A DNA stretch of 64,000 bases from Pocillopora verrucosa (lineage: Eukaryota; Cnidaria; Anthozoa; Scleractinia; Pocilloporidae): the NCBI RefSeq assembly GCF_036669915.1, contig NC_089319.1, positions 18,251,075 to 18,315,074 of the forward strand, read 5' to 3'. This document shows positions 34,871-45,840 of the stretch, piece after piece (within the stretch, counting starts at the first letter, position 1; each line of letters begins with the position of its first letter). A program made the position numbers and the translations under genes. The notes beneath the pieces are model-generated. The model was given only the letters and a program-made list of their open reading frames with translations. It did no database searches and was not told where the DNA came from.

Positions 34871-36615
34871 AACTTAATTTTAGAGGGTCTATCTAGAGCG
34901 CTGATAGCGTAAAAAAAGGTTTTGTTTGTCTTTGAAAATGGCGACCAACTCTTTTTGAATTGGCTACCACTTTGAAGAATTTAGGAGCCAAGTGGCAATC
35001 AGAAAAAAAAATTCACGCCCTGTATCAGTACTTAGGGAGTGTTGAGAGGCAGACTTTTGTTACTTAGTGAGGGTGGAGGCGCGAGGACGAACTATTAGTA
35101 CGCAGGGAGGGGTGGAAGGTGGTTATAGAGGTAAATGCTACTGCTTAAAGGAGTTTTTACTGGATCATACAAATTTTTTTGAGCGGTTTTTCTGAATGAC
35201 TATTTTTTGTCAAAATGTTTGAGCTGGGCTTTTCTTTTGTCATGCGAATGCGAAACGGCCATCTAAACACTGGACTTCAATTGTAAGTGAAAATATGGCC
35301 AATTCTCGTTTTTTGATCGTCCATTGTTGAGTCATGCGTATACCTTTAAGTTGACTTGTTCCGATGCTAAATGACACTCACCGCTTATCACGAATCCTCT
35401 TTCAGTTGCTTCACGTTTCCCTTTGTGTGGACAGTATATCATTACTAAATTTATTTATCATCCTCTTGTCATTGATTAATGTTTTGTACCAGGGCTGGTA
35501 CTTGCAAACAAAAGAAAACCTCGTTTTTAACATCATGCATGGCAAGTTTTGGTTTGACGGCGACTTCTCTGTTCGCCAGCGAGGAGCTCCGCCAGTACCA
35601 GTCGCTTTCATAAACTAATTATTATTTTTTCTTTTCTTGACAGAATGATACTTTCTTTCTTCTTTGGGCCTGTTTCTTTTTTTTTTCTCTTTTTTTACCA
35701 CGGACTTTCTTTCGCTTTTGATTTTTTCATGAGCAAATAGATTCCACGAGTGAATTTTGTAAAGTGCGCGATGTAAACAAAATATGGAATAAACATGAAA
35801 ATCGAGCCCAAACATGAACAGTTGCCGCGCGGGATTCGCCCAGGTGAGCGAGCGAGATTATGACACCTTCCTGATTTATTAACTTTTATTTGAAAATACG
35901 TTTTTCTAAATAACTCGGGTGCTTTTAAAGATTTCTGGAAATAATTTTGCGGAAACGTTAGGTTGAATGTTTGAATTCAATTTAGTCAAATAAAAGAAAA
36001 ATCGATTTTTTTTTCGGCTTCTGAAGGTGGGAAGTTTGCCCTAAAAACAAACCTGTTATTTGAAAAATTATCCAGCGCTGAAACTGTGCTGTTTTAATCA
36101 TCAATGTGCGTAGTGCAATGCGTGATATGACACTTAAACGTTTGTTTATGTATCAAAAAGGGGAAACCTGTGTATCTGAAAAGAGATAAGATTGCTTTGT
36201 ACGATTGTACAAACAAAGATTTTATATTCTAAAGGTATAAACGCTAAAATTGCAATAGCGCATATGAAAACTTACGGCTAAGGGCCGAAATTTCCGTGAT
36301 CCCGTCTGATAAGGTCAACGACAAAAGGAAGATATACAAATTTAGTAATTATATACTATATACACAGAGGGAAACGTGAAGCAAATGATGGTGCACAAGT
36401 CTACTAAAAAGCCACACGTATAACTCAACAGTGGAGGATCGTAGACGTGATATTTTCAAGAACAATTTAAGTCCAGTATTTAGGTGGCACTTTTGCATAC
36501 GCATGACATAAAAAAGGAAGAAACGCTGCGGCCTAGCGCAAGAATTTTGGCACACAAAACGTCAGTGGAAAAGCCGATTAAAATAATTTGTATGATCGAG
36601 TAACAATGAAACAAT
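34871..36615 (+). repeat. Segmental duplication, copy 1 (about 1.75 kb)
   Basis: It is nearly identical to 48321-50067, with scattered single-base changes, a few small indels and a TTTGTTC expansion in copy 2. Homology starts at AACTTAATTTT and ends at CGGGAGGTATTAAA. It lies directly upstream of the TRIM-NHL 2 leader and contains the long-terminal-inverted-repeat element described separately. Confidence 0.85.
35163..36590. mobile_element. Non-autonomous element with long (250-290 bp) terminal inverted repeats
   Basis: The left arm (about 35163-35453) matches the reverse complement of 36341-36590 with moderate divergence. Paired words include GATCATACAAATT, GTCATGCG, AACACTGGACTTCAATT, GTTGAGT and GCTTCACGTTTCCCT. 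The interior of about 890 bp codes for nothing recognisable. A second copy lies at about 48604-50040 inside the segmental duplication. The sequence shows a fold-back or Mutator-like geometry, but no transposase is present to assign a superfamily. Confidence 0.6.
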
Positions 36616-36873
36616 ACGGGAGGTATTAAAAAAACATATCATCCTATCAATTTTACCGATATATTTAGAGCATGCCGCATGAAAATATCCATCACTCAGT
36701 GGTCTGATTATTCATAACTGTCACAGATATATTTTCATACATGCACAGACACGTTGAGTGGAACGCTTGTGGTTGCCTCGAGAAAGCGCTTCGGTTAAGC
36801 ACACCTTCCTCGAGAAGCTGTCAGACAATAATCTTTTGTTAATACGGGTACCAGTCGAGGAGCCAGTTTATCC

Positions 36874-39048
36874 ATGGATGTTCAACAACTGTTTAAAAGC
36901 CTCAAGAAAGAAGCTGAATGTCCTCTGTGCTTAGAGACAGTCAAAGATCCCAAGACTCTGCCATGTTTACACTCATTCTGTTTGGTATGCCTCGACAAAC
37001 ACGCACACTACACGAGAAGACTGCTTCGGAAAGCAATTAAATGTCCGGTTTGTCAGGCTAGCTTTCAAATCCCTCAAGAAGACACGTTTGGCAGCCTACC
37101 CGCGTCTTTTCATCTCAACCGATTGGTGGATCTCCTCGCTCTAACGGATGGTGGTACAGAGTCCCAACAATGCGGCAGTTGCGAAGAAAACAACACTGCA
37201 ACTCACTATTGTTTTGAGTGCCAGAGCTTTCTCTGTACAACTTGTTTTAAAGCTCATCAACGCTTCAAGGCCACAAGAGGTCACAAAAATATCTCTGTCG
37301 ACAATTTGCAGGCAAACGATGTCGAAAAGTTGATTCGTAGACCAGTCATGTGTTCAGAGCAATATCATCAAGATCAACCACTGGAGTATTATTGCAAAGA
37401 TTGTAACGTTTGCACCTGCATAAAGTGCAGTGTTGTGAGTCATAATCACCACACTATGGTTGATGTGCAGAAAGCTGCAGATGAACAAAAGATGCAAATA
37501 GACGAGGCTTTGAAGAAAGTGAAAGCGAAAGTTTTTATTTTAGAAAATGAAATGAAGAACCAAACTGAATTAATGAACAAAAACAAAACACAAATATCGG
37601 CTGCCAGAGAGAAGATGAACGAGACTGTGGACGATTGTATTCGCTTATTAACGGAGCATAAGGCGTCAATGAATGCGAAATTCGATGAAATTAATCAAGC
37701 GCATCAAAAAGCTCACGCAACACGTCTGAAAAACTTCCAGCTCGCTGTCGTGCAGTTGAAAAGTTCTTTGGAACAAGGGGAGAATATCTTGGAGAGGAAT
37801 ATCAATGCTGAAATTCTGCAAACGAAGCCAGTGATTATTGGACGCTGCGAGGACCTTTTAAGATATACAAACCACCATGAGATATACAAACCACCTCGTG
37901 TTCATTACGTAATAGAGCAGAAATTGGATATTTCGGATCGAGTTGTTGTGAGTCATACGGATCCCTCATCGACACTTGTCAACGGTCTTTGTGAGAAGGT
38001 AGAAGAACAGAATGAGACATATTTTTTCATCATCACAAGGGATTCAGAGGAAAGACAGTGTTATAATGAGGTTGATTGCATAAAATGTGACATTCGCACT
38101 TCCACAGGGGATAGCTTCGAAACCGCTGATCTAAAGATTGAGGACAACGAAGATGGTAGTTACAGAGTAGAATACACACCACCTCATATCGGATTGTATG
38201 AATTGAAAATTGAAGTGAATGGACAGCCGCTGGATGGTAGCACGTGGAGTGTGCAAGTCATACCTCATCAGTATCAATTGAAGTTCAGTTTTGGTTCAAA
38301 TGGCAGTGGACCAGGACAGTTTGATGGACCTTATGATATTGCTGTTGACAAGAAAACAGGAACTGTTGCCGTATCTGACTATGAAAATAAAAGAATTCAG
38401 CTGTTTGATATTACTGGCCGCTATCTGAGAGAGATAGGACTGAGGGCTTACTGTAGCTCATTAGATTTTACTGAGTCCGGTGACATAATTGCCGTTACTC
38501 CTGGTGACGTTCACAAAATTTCTTTGTTTTCTGAGGAGGGTCAGTTTGTCAAGCACATCGACAGTGAGCACTTGAAGTTTCCTTTTCATATATCCACTGC
38601 GGATGACGATGATTATATCACGGTATGTGATCAAAAGAATAATGAGGTCACAGTCATCTCTTCTGACGGAACAGAGTTAGAAATACGAATTGCTGCTTCA
38701 GAGCATGATCAGTCAATGAAGTACGCCATTTACCATGAAGAAACAGACTTTTACTTTGTCTCTGATTCTAAGACTGATTGTGTCAAAGTTTTTGATGCGG
38801 AGGGAAACTTCTTGTATGATATTGGTCGCGGACGTTTATCTTATCCTGTCGGCCTTGCTACTGACAAATTTAACAATTTGATCGTTTGTGATACTGGGAA
38901 CCAGAGACTCGTGATATTTACTACTGAGGGAGACTATCTCACAGAGATTGAACAATGTTTCCACACACCGTATTTTGTTGCCGTGTCTAAAGATGGTGAT
39001 GTTCTAGTCACTGATTATGAGAAGAATTGTGTTTATCTTTTTCATTAA
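36874..39048 (+). CDS. TRIM-NHL protein 2, 724 aa
   Basis: Intronless; ATG in TCCATGG. The domain order and all RING and B-box zinc ligands are at the same residue numbers as in TRIM-NHL 1 (C16 to C60, C100 to H137, C160 to H193). It differs within the RING loop (HAHYTRRLLRKA against HANYARRQLQTA) and in the linker after the coiled coil (RYTNHHEIYKPP). The filamin domain is followed by NHL blades starting GSGPGQFDGPYDIAVDKKTG. It shares RFKATRGHKNISVDNLQA with copy 4 but more of its propeller with copy 1, a mosaic pattern. E3 ligase activity is expected from the intact RING; the substrate is unknown. The leader (36650-36873) is single, unlike copy 1. Confidence 0.9.
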   Translation: MDVQQLFKSLKKEAECPLCLETVKDPKTLPCLHSFCLVCLDKHAHYTRRLLRKAIKCPVCQASFQIPQEDTFGSLPASFHLNRLVDLLALTDGGTESQQCGSCEENNTATHYCFECQSFLCTTCFKAHQRFKATRGHKNISVDNLQANDVEKLIRRPVMCSEQYHQDQPLEYYCKDCNVCTCIKCSVVSHNHHTMVDVQKAADEQKMQIDEALKKVKAKVFILENEMKNQTELMNKNKTQISAAREKMNETVDDCIRLLTEHKASMNAKFDEINQAHQKAHATRLKNFQLAVVQLKSSLEQGENILERNINAEILQTKPVIIGRCEDLLRYTNHHEIYKPPRVHYVIEQKLDISDRVVVSHTDPSSTLVNGLCEKVEEQNETYFFIITRDSEERQCYNEVDCIKCDIRTSTGDSFETADLKIEDNEDGSYRVEYTPPHIGLYELKIEVNGQPLDGSTWSVQVIPHQYQLKFSFGSNGSGPGQFDGPYDIAVDKKTGTVAVSDYENKRIQLFDITGRYLREIGLRAYCSSLDFTESGDIIAVTPGDVHKISLFSEEGQFVKHIDSEHLKFPFHISTADDDDYITVCDQKNNEVTVISSDGTELEIRIAASEHDQSMKYAIYHEETDFYFVSDSKTDCVKVFDAEGNFLYDIGRGRLSYPVGLATDKFNNLIVCDTGNQRLVIFTTEGDYLTEIEQCFHTPYFVAVSKDGDVLVTDYEKNCVYLFH

Positions 39049-39059
39049 ACCTGTAATAG

Positions 39060-39839
39060 CGATAAACGCATTTTAGATAAGTCTTACAGCCTGAGCTTAG
39101 GTCTCATTCATCGGCATAAAACACTCCTTTTAACGAAGTAAATAGAAAGAGTGCACAGAAGAAAGTAAGCGGTATGTTTTTTGAAATTTTTGACAAGATA
39201 GAAGTTTCACCAAGTACCTATTACCTAGGACTGTCATTTGAAGCATAGTGGACACATTTGATTAAGAAGTCTGTTTTGATTTTTCCGTAGTACAGTGCTC
39301 GATACATAGAAGTAGAGCGCGATATATATTGAGATAGGGAAAAAATAAAGAGATTATACTTTCATCCCTACAGGCCTGTTTCGTGATTACTCGCTCATCA
39401 GGGGATTTTACAGTTAAGGATATTCGCAAGCATCGTTTATATACATTAAAAATTTGCATAACAGGCGTGGCAGTAAATTTAAATGCTTCGTTCAATTGTT
39501 ACGCAATAACGTTCTATTTCTGTGGCGGCATGAGGACACGAGTTCATTACGTTTATTGAGTGATGCATGATAATTCAGGTCGGCAGATGATAAGTAATTT
39601 TTCTTTGAGGCAGAGGTTTCATCTTTTGCTTGCGCTGTTGTAGGGTGATCTTGATGCTAGTATTTTTCGTTTGCTTGCCCGCCTAAGCGCTCGTCAGACT
39701 GTCTGACGAGCGCTTGGGCGCGAAACTCAGAGTCACAGAGAATCGATGCGTCCTCTTTCATTCTTTAACTTATGTTTACTTAGCTCTGCTACCACAGCAT
39801 CGAGCACTTCATGCCAAGGTAGACTCTACCCCCATATTC

Positions 39840-39877
<38 letters not shown>

Positions 39878-41260
39878 TTAACTTTTAAAGGCTATAGTGT
39901 ATAGAACACATAGTTATTAGGTATTAACAGTTGTTTATGGACCACCATGAAAGTTTGGTGCATTGCCCTTACTAAATAAAAGAAAACATGAAATAATAAT
40001 AATAATAATAATGATGATGATGATGATAGCAAAAGTTAATCAAGAAATAAGGAATTGGAATTAAAAGGGGTCAAAAATAACAGCCATCAAAAGACCTTCA
40101 AGTAGCAGTACCTTACCAGTATGTTGAGGCTTTTCTTTTGGCTGGAAGCAAATACTTCTTCTGTGCATTGTGGGTTATTTAATGGAAAGAAACACGCTCG
40201 TTGGATATAAGAATGGTTACAGCCAACAAGGAGCTTTGCGCCTCGTTGGCTTTTTTACCATTTCATATGGAATAATTGTTAAATTATTATTATTAGTTGA
40301 TCCAAAACCAAATTCTCAGAACTAACATCATAGGAATTGTCTAGCTTACAGTAAAGAGAACTTCTAATTAGATTTTGAGTGTGAAAGAGTTAAGCTAAAT
40401 AGATTTCTTCCAATTTGAATAATATTTTAATATAAACAATACAAATATAATAGAGGAAAAGATGGTACAGGTTCAAAGTAGGGTAGTAATAAAAACTGAG
40501 AGAAAAGTCATTGAAAATTGCTCTTTGAAATAGTTTCCTGGTCGTCTTCTCCCATGTAGATATAGGAATATCATTTCAATAGTAGCATCTAATGATTGGT
40601 GGACACAATCTCCTTAAATATTTTTATATAAAATTTTAGAATTAGAATTATTTTTCAATTAGAATTGTTGTGTTGATATAGGTTTTGAAGATTAGTCTTC
40701 CTTCGTAAGTTCGGGTGGGATTGTAAGCATAAACAATTTTTTAAACAAATTATAGGAGTATGCCTGTTAAATTTGTTTAAATTTTTGACAAGGTAGAAAT
40801 TACAACGGATGCTTCACACATAGAATTTCCAATTGTAACACAATGGACACATTTGATAAAAAAAAATATCTTTTTATATGTGTACCACCAAAATTAAACT
40901 ATACAGAGCTTTGATTAAAAGTCCTAAAATGTTTCAAATGTACAAACTTTTTTCAACTTTTTAACAATATATTATGATTTTTCACTGGCTGAATAAAACA
41001 GCTTATAAAGCGTTTACTACTTAAAGTTTTACCCGGGGTTGTATGACCTCTTGTAACGAATTTACTTGACCTCTGGTATTTACAGGCAGTTGTTTATTAT
41101 TCAAAATGAGTTTTTCGTGTAGATCGAGTCCTCGTGCATTTTACAGATTTTCCCCACGGGCTCAGTCTTGCTCAGAATATACGATGGTTTGACAAGACAC
41201 TTCAGAATGTTTATTTAAACATCTAATGAGGGTAAAAAGAATAATAAGGATCAGGTGATG
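39060..41260 (+). repeat. Unit D copy 3: long 3' flank of TRIM-NHL 2
   Basis: This is the longest unit D copy. It includes GTGGACACATTTGATTAAG near 39250, a (TA)n at 39844-39874, an AAT/GAT microsatellite near 39998-40027 and the GCTGGAAGCAAATACTTCT block near 40140. An extra hairpin-like AGCCAACAAGGAGC...CGCCTCGTTGGCT at about 40222 is absent from copy 1. Together with 41260-41880 it forms the left arm of an inverted repeat with 43670-45835. Confidence 0.7.
39680..39720. repeat. 20-bp near-perfect palindrome
   Basis: CGCCTAAGCGCTCGTCAGAC, one T, then its reverse complement with a single mismatch. It is GC-rich compared with its surroundings and lies within unit D copy 3. Confidence 0.8.
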
Positions 41261-41880
41261 ACGGAGTATTAAAAAAAATTTGATTCTCTTTACAGTTATT
41301 TATTACATTTTTTCTCGGTTTCCAGATTCGCGTACGCAGTACTTTCCGACACATGGGCTAGCACCTCGCCGATTCCCCTCACCCTCTACCTTTTCGAGCG
41401 GTACTGCGCAGCCCCCAGCGAACGGTGGAGAGCCGATGCGGCAAGCAACAAAAAGAGAAATAACTAGTCTCTTTAGGCATTGTTGTGGGCATTGTTGTGG
41501 GCATTGATGTGGAAGCCCCTCTTGGCTTCTAAAGAGGTCCTCTAAATTGACCTTGTGCTTAGAGTGCCTATGCCACGGATTTTTTTGTTTTGTTTTTTTT
41601 TTGGTATTTTCTGGTTGATAGGTATATTTAAAATTAGAAATTATCGATCTAAGCGCCTAGCGAGTTCTCTTTGACCACTTTTTTGTGCATTGAAAGCGAT
41701 TTGGCGGCCAAGAAGTGTCGCCATTAAGCGCGCAGCCAAAACGATTATGTTACTAGAAAACTGTGATGACACGTCGGCAACTATGGCGGAGAGGGAAGAT
41801 ATCTAGAGGAAAGGACGAATGCAGCGCGTAGCAGGAGCGCCAAATGATTTTAGCTACGAGGATATTACACACATACACGT
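41260..41880 (+). repeat. Left inner arm of the 41-44 kb inverted repeat
   Basis: It matches the reverse complement of about 43670-44400. Shared features are a block with CCGACACATGGGCTAGCACC, GGTACTGCGCAGCC and GGTGGAGAGCCG, then GAAGCCCCTCTTGGCTTCT and a TGTGCATTGAAAGC block. A related plus-strand copy lies at 47560-47800. A short tandem GGGCATTGTTGT lies at about 41478-41500. No gene was recognised. Confidence 0.6.
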
Positions 41881-41989
41881 ACCGGCTTCGAAGACGACTG
41901 TTATGTTATGTTATTATGTTACAGCTGATTCTTGCTCCTACATTTTTTGGAATCTTCTCTCTGCTGCTTTCCCATGCCTTCAGCCTATA

Positions 41990-42480
41990 AGAGGATGGCG
42001 TGCAGCTTTACGCCAAACGTGATGAAAAACTATTAAACCTTGCACGTCTCAGATCGAAGACGAAGGTGCGGAAAGTATTGATCAGGGGGATGTTGTGTGC
42101 CCTGGCGGTACACGCCGAAGAAGCTCTACAACGACTTGTAAACTGTTTAGCACGTGCATGTAATGAGTTCGGTCTCACTCGTGGCTGGCGTTTTGGTCCA
42201 TGATGTTGGTCTTCTTGAGACTGATGATCAGTCTCAAGAAGACCAACATCATGGACCAAAACGCCAGCCACATCCCCAACATCTCCATCGGTAACTATAC
42301 TCTCCAGGTGGTTGACACTTTCACCTGCTTGGATCCTACCATTGCCAGCAACCTCTCTTTAGACGATGAGCTGAACTCAAGGATCGGCAAGACAGCAACG
42401 GCGATGGCTCGTCTGGCCAGAAGTGTCTGGAACAACTCCATGCTGATAATCAACACCAAGATGAAGGTGTATTTAATTAT
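41990..42480 (+). pseudogene. Non-LTR retrotransposon reverse-transcriptase fragment
   Basis: Two frames carry LINE-type RT sequence. The first holds LLNLARLRSKTKVRKVLI and ALQRLVNCLARACNEFGLT (42000-42180); the second holds SLKKTNIMDQNAS, ISIGNYTLQVVDTFTCLDP and RIGKTATAMARLARSVWNNS (42227-42470). The segment where LINE RTs usually carry the catalytic xADD reads RGMLCALAVHAEEA, so the aspartates are missing. The two parts are separated by a 91-bp palindrome. The fragment is dead and lies between the arms of the inverted repeat. Confidence 0.75.
42181..42271. repeat. Perfect palindrome: 45-bp arms, 1-nt spacer
   Basis: 42181-42225 (starts GTGGCTGGCGTTTTGGTCC, ends GAGACTGAT) is the exact reverse complement of 42227-42271, with G at 42226 between them. 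The right arm belongs to the RT reading frame (SLKKTNIMDQNAS); the left arm is an inverted copy of it placed after the codons for FGLT. Confidence 0.95.
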
Positions 42481-42599
42481 TTATGTAAATTATTTATGTA
42501 ATAATTTTATTTAATGTATGAATGAAGGAAACCTAGGTTAGGAGAATACACGGGCCCTTCGAGCTTCTGTTTATGCCAGTAATCTGCTAGAGGTTTCGC

Positions 42600-42633
42600 A
42601 CCGATATCCTGTTGCGAGCAACAGGATATCGGT
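42600..42633. repeat. Perfect 16-bp palindrome with 2-nt spacer
   Basis: ACCGATATCCTGTTGC (42600-42615), GA, then its exact reverse complement (42618-42633). It lies about 330 bp from the 45-bp palindrome, between two LINE fragments. Confidence 0.95.
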
Positions 42634-42809
42634 CAGCTCAGGAAAGGGCTTGAACTTAATGTAATGTATTTGTAATGTATTGAACTTAATGTAATGTATT
42701 TCTGTTATTAAAATACCATGGAAACTACAATTGGTTGGATTTTCATACAGTAAGGAAAGCGCAAATGTAATCATGTGGAAAGACAAGTAGTATGAGAACT
42801 TTGCGCTGA

Positions 42810-43181
42810 AAAGGTTACAATGAAATTAATCATCTTTTCAAAACTCTGGTTCTGCCAAACCTTCTACACGCTTTAGCTGTTTATGGTACCTCAGAATTTG
42901 ACCTCTCCACTGTACAAGGCTTCCATTATCGCTGTTTTAAACACCAGTTCTGTTTTAAACATATCAATGTTTCCAACGTTCTGGAAACACAAGACCGTAA
43001 CATTTTCAAGAAAGTATCTGCCATTGTAAATCATCCTCTCCCGCCGTTTCTACCTAGAATCAAGTCTACCCATTACAACCTTAGAAGAAAATCCTCTGGA
43101 AAACCCAAGAACAATACGGTCCACTCTATGAGGACCCATGTAAATAGATTAGTCTTTAAATATAATTTAGCATTAGAATAG
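42810..43181 (+). pseudogene. 3' end of a second LINE ORF (RT C-terminus)
   Basis: An open frame of 124 codons ends TAG at 43179. It includes KGYNEINHLFKTLVLPNLLH, ALAVYGTSEFDLSTVQGF, CFKHINVSNVLETQDRNIFK and THVNRLVFKYNLALE. This is typical of the far C-terminus of LINE-encoded RTs. It has no start and no upstream RT, so it is a 5'-truncated insertion. The 3' UTR and an (ATT)n tail at about 43278-43333 follow. Confidence 0.7.
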
Positions 43182-43277
43182 GGTATTTTTCGACATCTTT
43201 TATAGTTAGTGCGCTTTAGATTTTTAACTTGTAACATAGGAAATGTATTTTTATCCTATGAGCGAATAAAGACATAT

Positions 43278-43333
43278 CATGATTATCATTATTATTATTA
43301 TTATTATCATTATTATTATTATTGTTATTATTA
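43278..43333. repeat. (ATT)n microsatellite, probable LINE tail
   Basis: ATT repeats with occasional CATT or GTT units directly follow the LINE 3' UTR. This is consistent with the simple-repeat tails of some non-LTR retrotransposons. Confidence 0.75.
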
Positions 43334-43669
43334 TAATTCAAGCGCGCGAAATAAACAACAACAAGGAGCTCACCATTCTTCGCTCGCGAACTGCCAGCTG
43401 AAAAGAATGTTGAACGATCGTGTTCGGTGAGGGAACAGGCCCCTTAATCAACATTCTTTTTAGCTGAATTCATTGGTTGTCTTCCCCTGATTTAATTAGT
43501 GGTATGTGTTCGTAATAGTCGTCTATGAAGCCGGTATGGAGCATACGACTGACGACATTGAAGAGTAAAATCGAAACGTCGTCGATCGAAACACGTCCAT
43601 CATTGCAATGCAGCTAAAATCCTTGGGAAAGTAGTGTATAGAAATGCCCGGTATATGTGTATTATTCTT

Positions 43670-45835
43670 GTAGCTAACATCATTTGACGCTCCGGCCACG
43701 CAATACGTGCGTCCTTACCTCTAGATTTTTCCTGTCTCCGCCATAGTTGCTGACGTGTCGTCACACTTTTCTACGTCACAGCTGTGATACATGATCGTTT
43801 TGTCCGCGCTTGATGAGGACTCTTTTTGGGCGCCAAATCGAGCTTTCAATGCACAAAAATATAGTCAAGGAGAACTCGGTAGGCGCTTTGGTCGATTATT
43901 TTTAATTTTAAATACAGCTATCAACCAGAAAATACAAAAAAAAAATCGTATCATAGGCACTTTAGGCACGAGCTCAATTTACACTCTGACAGAAGACCTC
44001 TTTAAGAAGACCAAGAAGGGCTTCCACAGAAAGTCGCCGAGAGATTTCCATTTTCTTTGGCTCCCCTTACCCGAAGTAATGAAATGGAAGAATTTGCTCA
44101 TCAACGATCCCAAAACAATGCCCAAAGAGATTTGTTATTTCACTGGCGATGTCTTTTGCCAGAGTCAATACTGGCATTACCCACAAGCCCTGCCCCCTGC
44201 AGGGTCGCTCTTGACTCTCCCCAAGTAAACCCTTTGTTCGTTGGTAGACATATTACGGTCTTGGTATAGTTCTTTTTGTTGCCTGCTGCGGCGGCTCTCC
44301 ACCGTTTCGCTGTGGGGCTGCGCAGTACCGCTCGAAAAGACAGAGGGTGAGGGGAATTGGCGGGGTGCTTGCCCCTGTGTCGGAAAGCACAACGCTTAAT
44401 AAGCTGTTTTATTCAGCCAGTGAACAATCATAATATGCAGCTAAAAAGTTGAGAAAGTTTTGTGCATTTGTGATATTTTATGACTTTTAATCAAAGCTCT
44501 GTATAGTTTAATTTTGGTAGTACATATATTTATACATATACATCCATATAGATAATTTTTTTTATTAAATATGTCCACTGTGTTACAATTGGCAGTCCTA
44601 TGTGTTAAACAACTGGTGTAATTTCTACCTTGACCAAAATTTGAAAATTTAACAGTCAAACTACCTCTCCTGCGTTCTTTCTTTTCAATTTGTTTAAAAA
44701 ATTGTTTATACTTAACAATCACACCTTAAACTTAAGAAGGAAGACTAATCTTGAAAACCTATATCAACACAACAGCTCTAATAAAAAAGTTTATAAAAAA
44801 TATCTGAGGAGATTCTGTCCAAAAATCATTAGATGTTACTGTTGGAATGATTTTCCTATATCCATATGGGAGAAGACTATCATAAAACTATTTCAAATAG
44901 CAATTTTCTAGTATTTCTTTTCTCAGTTTTTATCACTGCCTTACTTTGACCTTGCACCACCTTTTCCTCTATTTTATTGGTATTGTTTATATTAAAATAT
45001 AATTCAAATTGGAGGAAATCTAATTAGTTTAACCCTTTCACACTCAAAATCTAATTAGCAGTTCTCCTTACTATCTGCTAGACCATTCCTATGATGTTAG
45101 TTCTGAGAATTTGGTATTAGATCAACTAATAATCCTCTAATTGATATTTAACAATTATTCCATATGAAATGGTAAAAGAGCCAACGAGGCGTTAAGTTGG
45201 CTATAACCATTCTTGGATTCAACTAGCGTGTTTCTTTACATTAAATAACCCACAACGCACAGAAGAAGTGTTGCTTCCAGCCAAAAGAAAAACCTCAATG
45301 TACTGGTAAGGTACCACTACTAGAAGGTCTTTTGATGGTTGTTATTTTTTACCCCTTTTAATTCCAATTCCTGATTTGTTGATTAACTTTTGCTATCATT
45401 ATTATTATTATCATTATTATTTCATGTTTTATTCAATAAGGGCAATGCACCAAACTTTCATGGTGGTCCATAAACAACTGCTTGTAAACGCCTAACAAGC
45501 TATGTTCTACTAACTATAACCATAAGAGTGTAATAAATGGACAGAATCAACAACCACCAAAAGAGTAGATAAGTTTTAAGATTCATGATACTTCACTATA
45601 TATAAATATATTCTTTTTTAATCAAATGTGTCCACTATATATCAAATGCCGGGCAGTCCTGGGTGATAAACACCTAGTGAAATTTCTACCTTATCAAAAA
45701 TTTCAAAAAAATTGTACGGCTTACTTTGTTCTGTGCACTCTTTCTATTTACTTCGTTACAAAATATGCTTTATGCTGATGAATGAGACCTAAGCTTAGGC
45801 TGTAAGACTCATCTAAAACGTGTTTATCGCTATTA
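43670..45835 (-). repeat. Inverted unit D copy 4 with flanking block (right arm of inverted repeat)
   Basis: The reverse complement of this stretch matches 41880 back towards 39060, and also matches 46489-47800. Recognisable minus-strand words include GGACTGCCAATTG, AACACAGTGGACATATTT, CTACCAAAATTAAAC and GGTGGAGAGCCGCCGCAGC. The 145-codon frame at 43791-44228 lies inside it and has no recognisable domain. A family-C-like TTAACCC segment lies at about 45030-45145, with relatives near 28738 and 40285. Confidence 0.65.
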
Positions 45836-45840
45836 CTGGT

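Noticed and set aside
43791-44228. 145-codon plus-strand open frame
   Set aside because: It lies wholly inside the inverted repeat arm, the other copies do not keep the frame, and no family was recognised.
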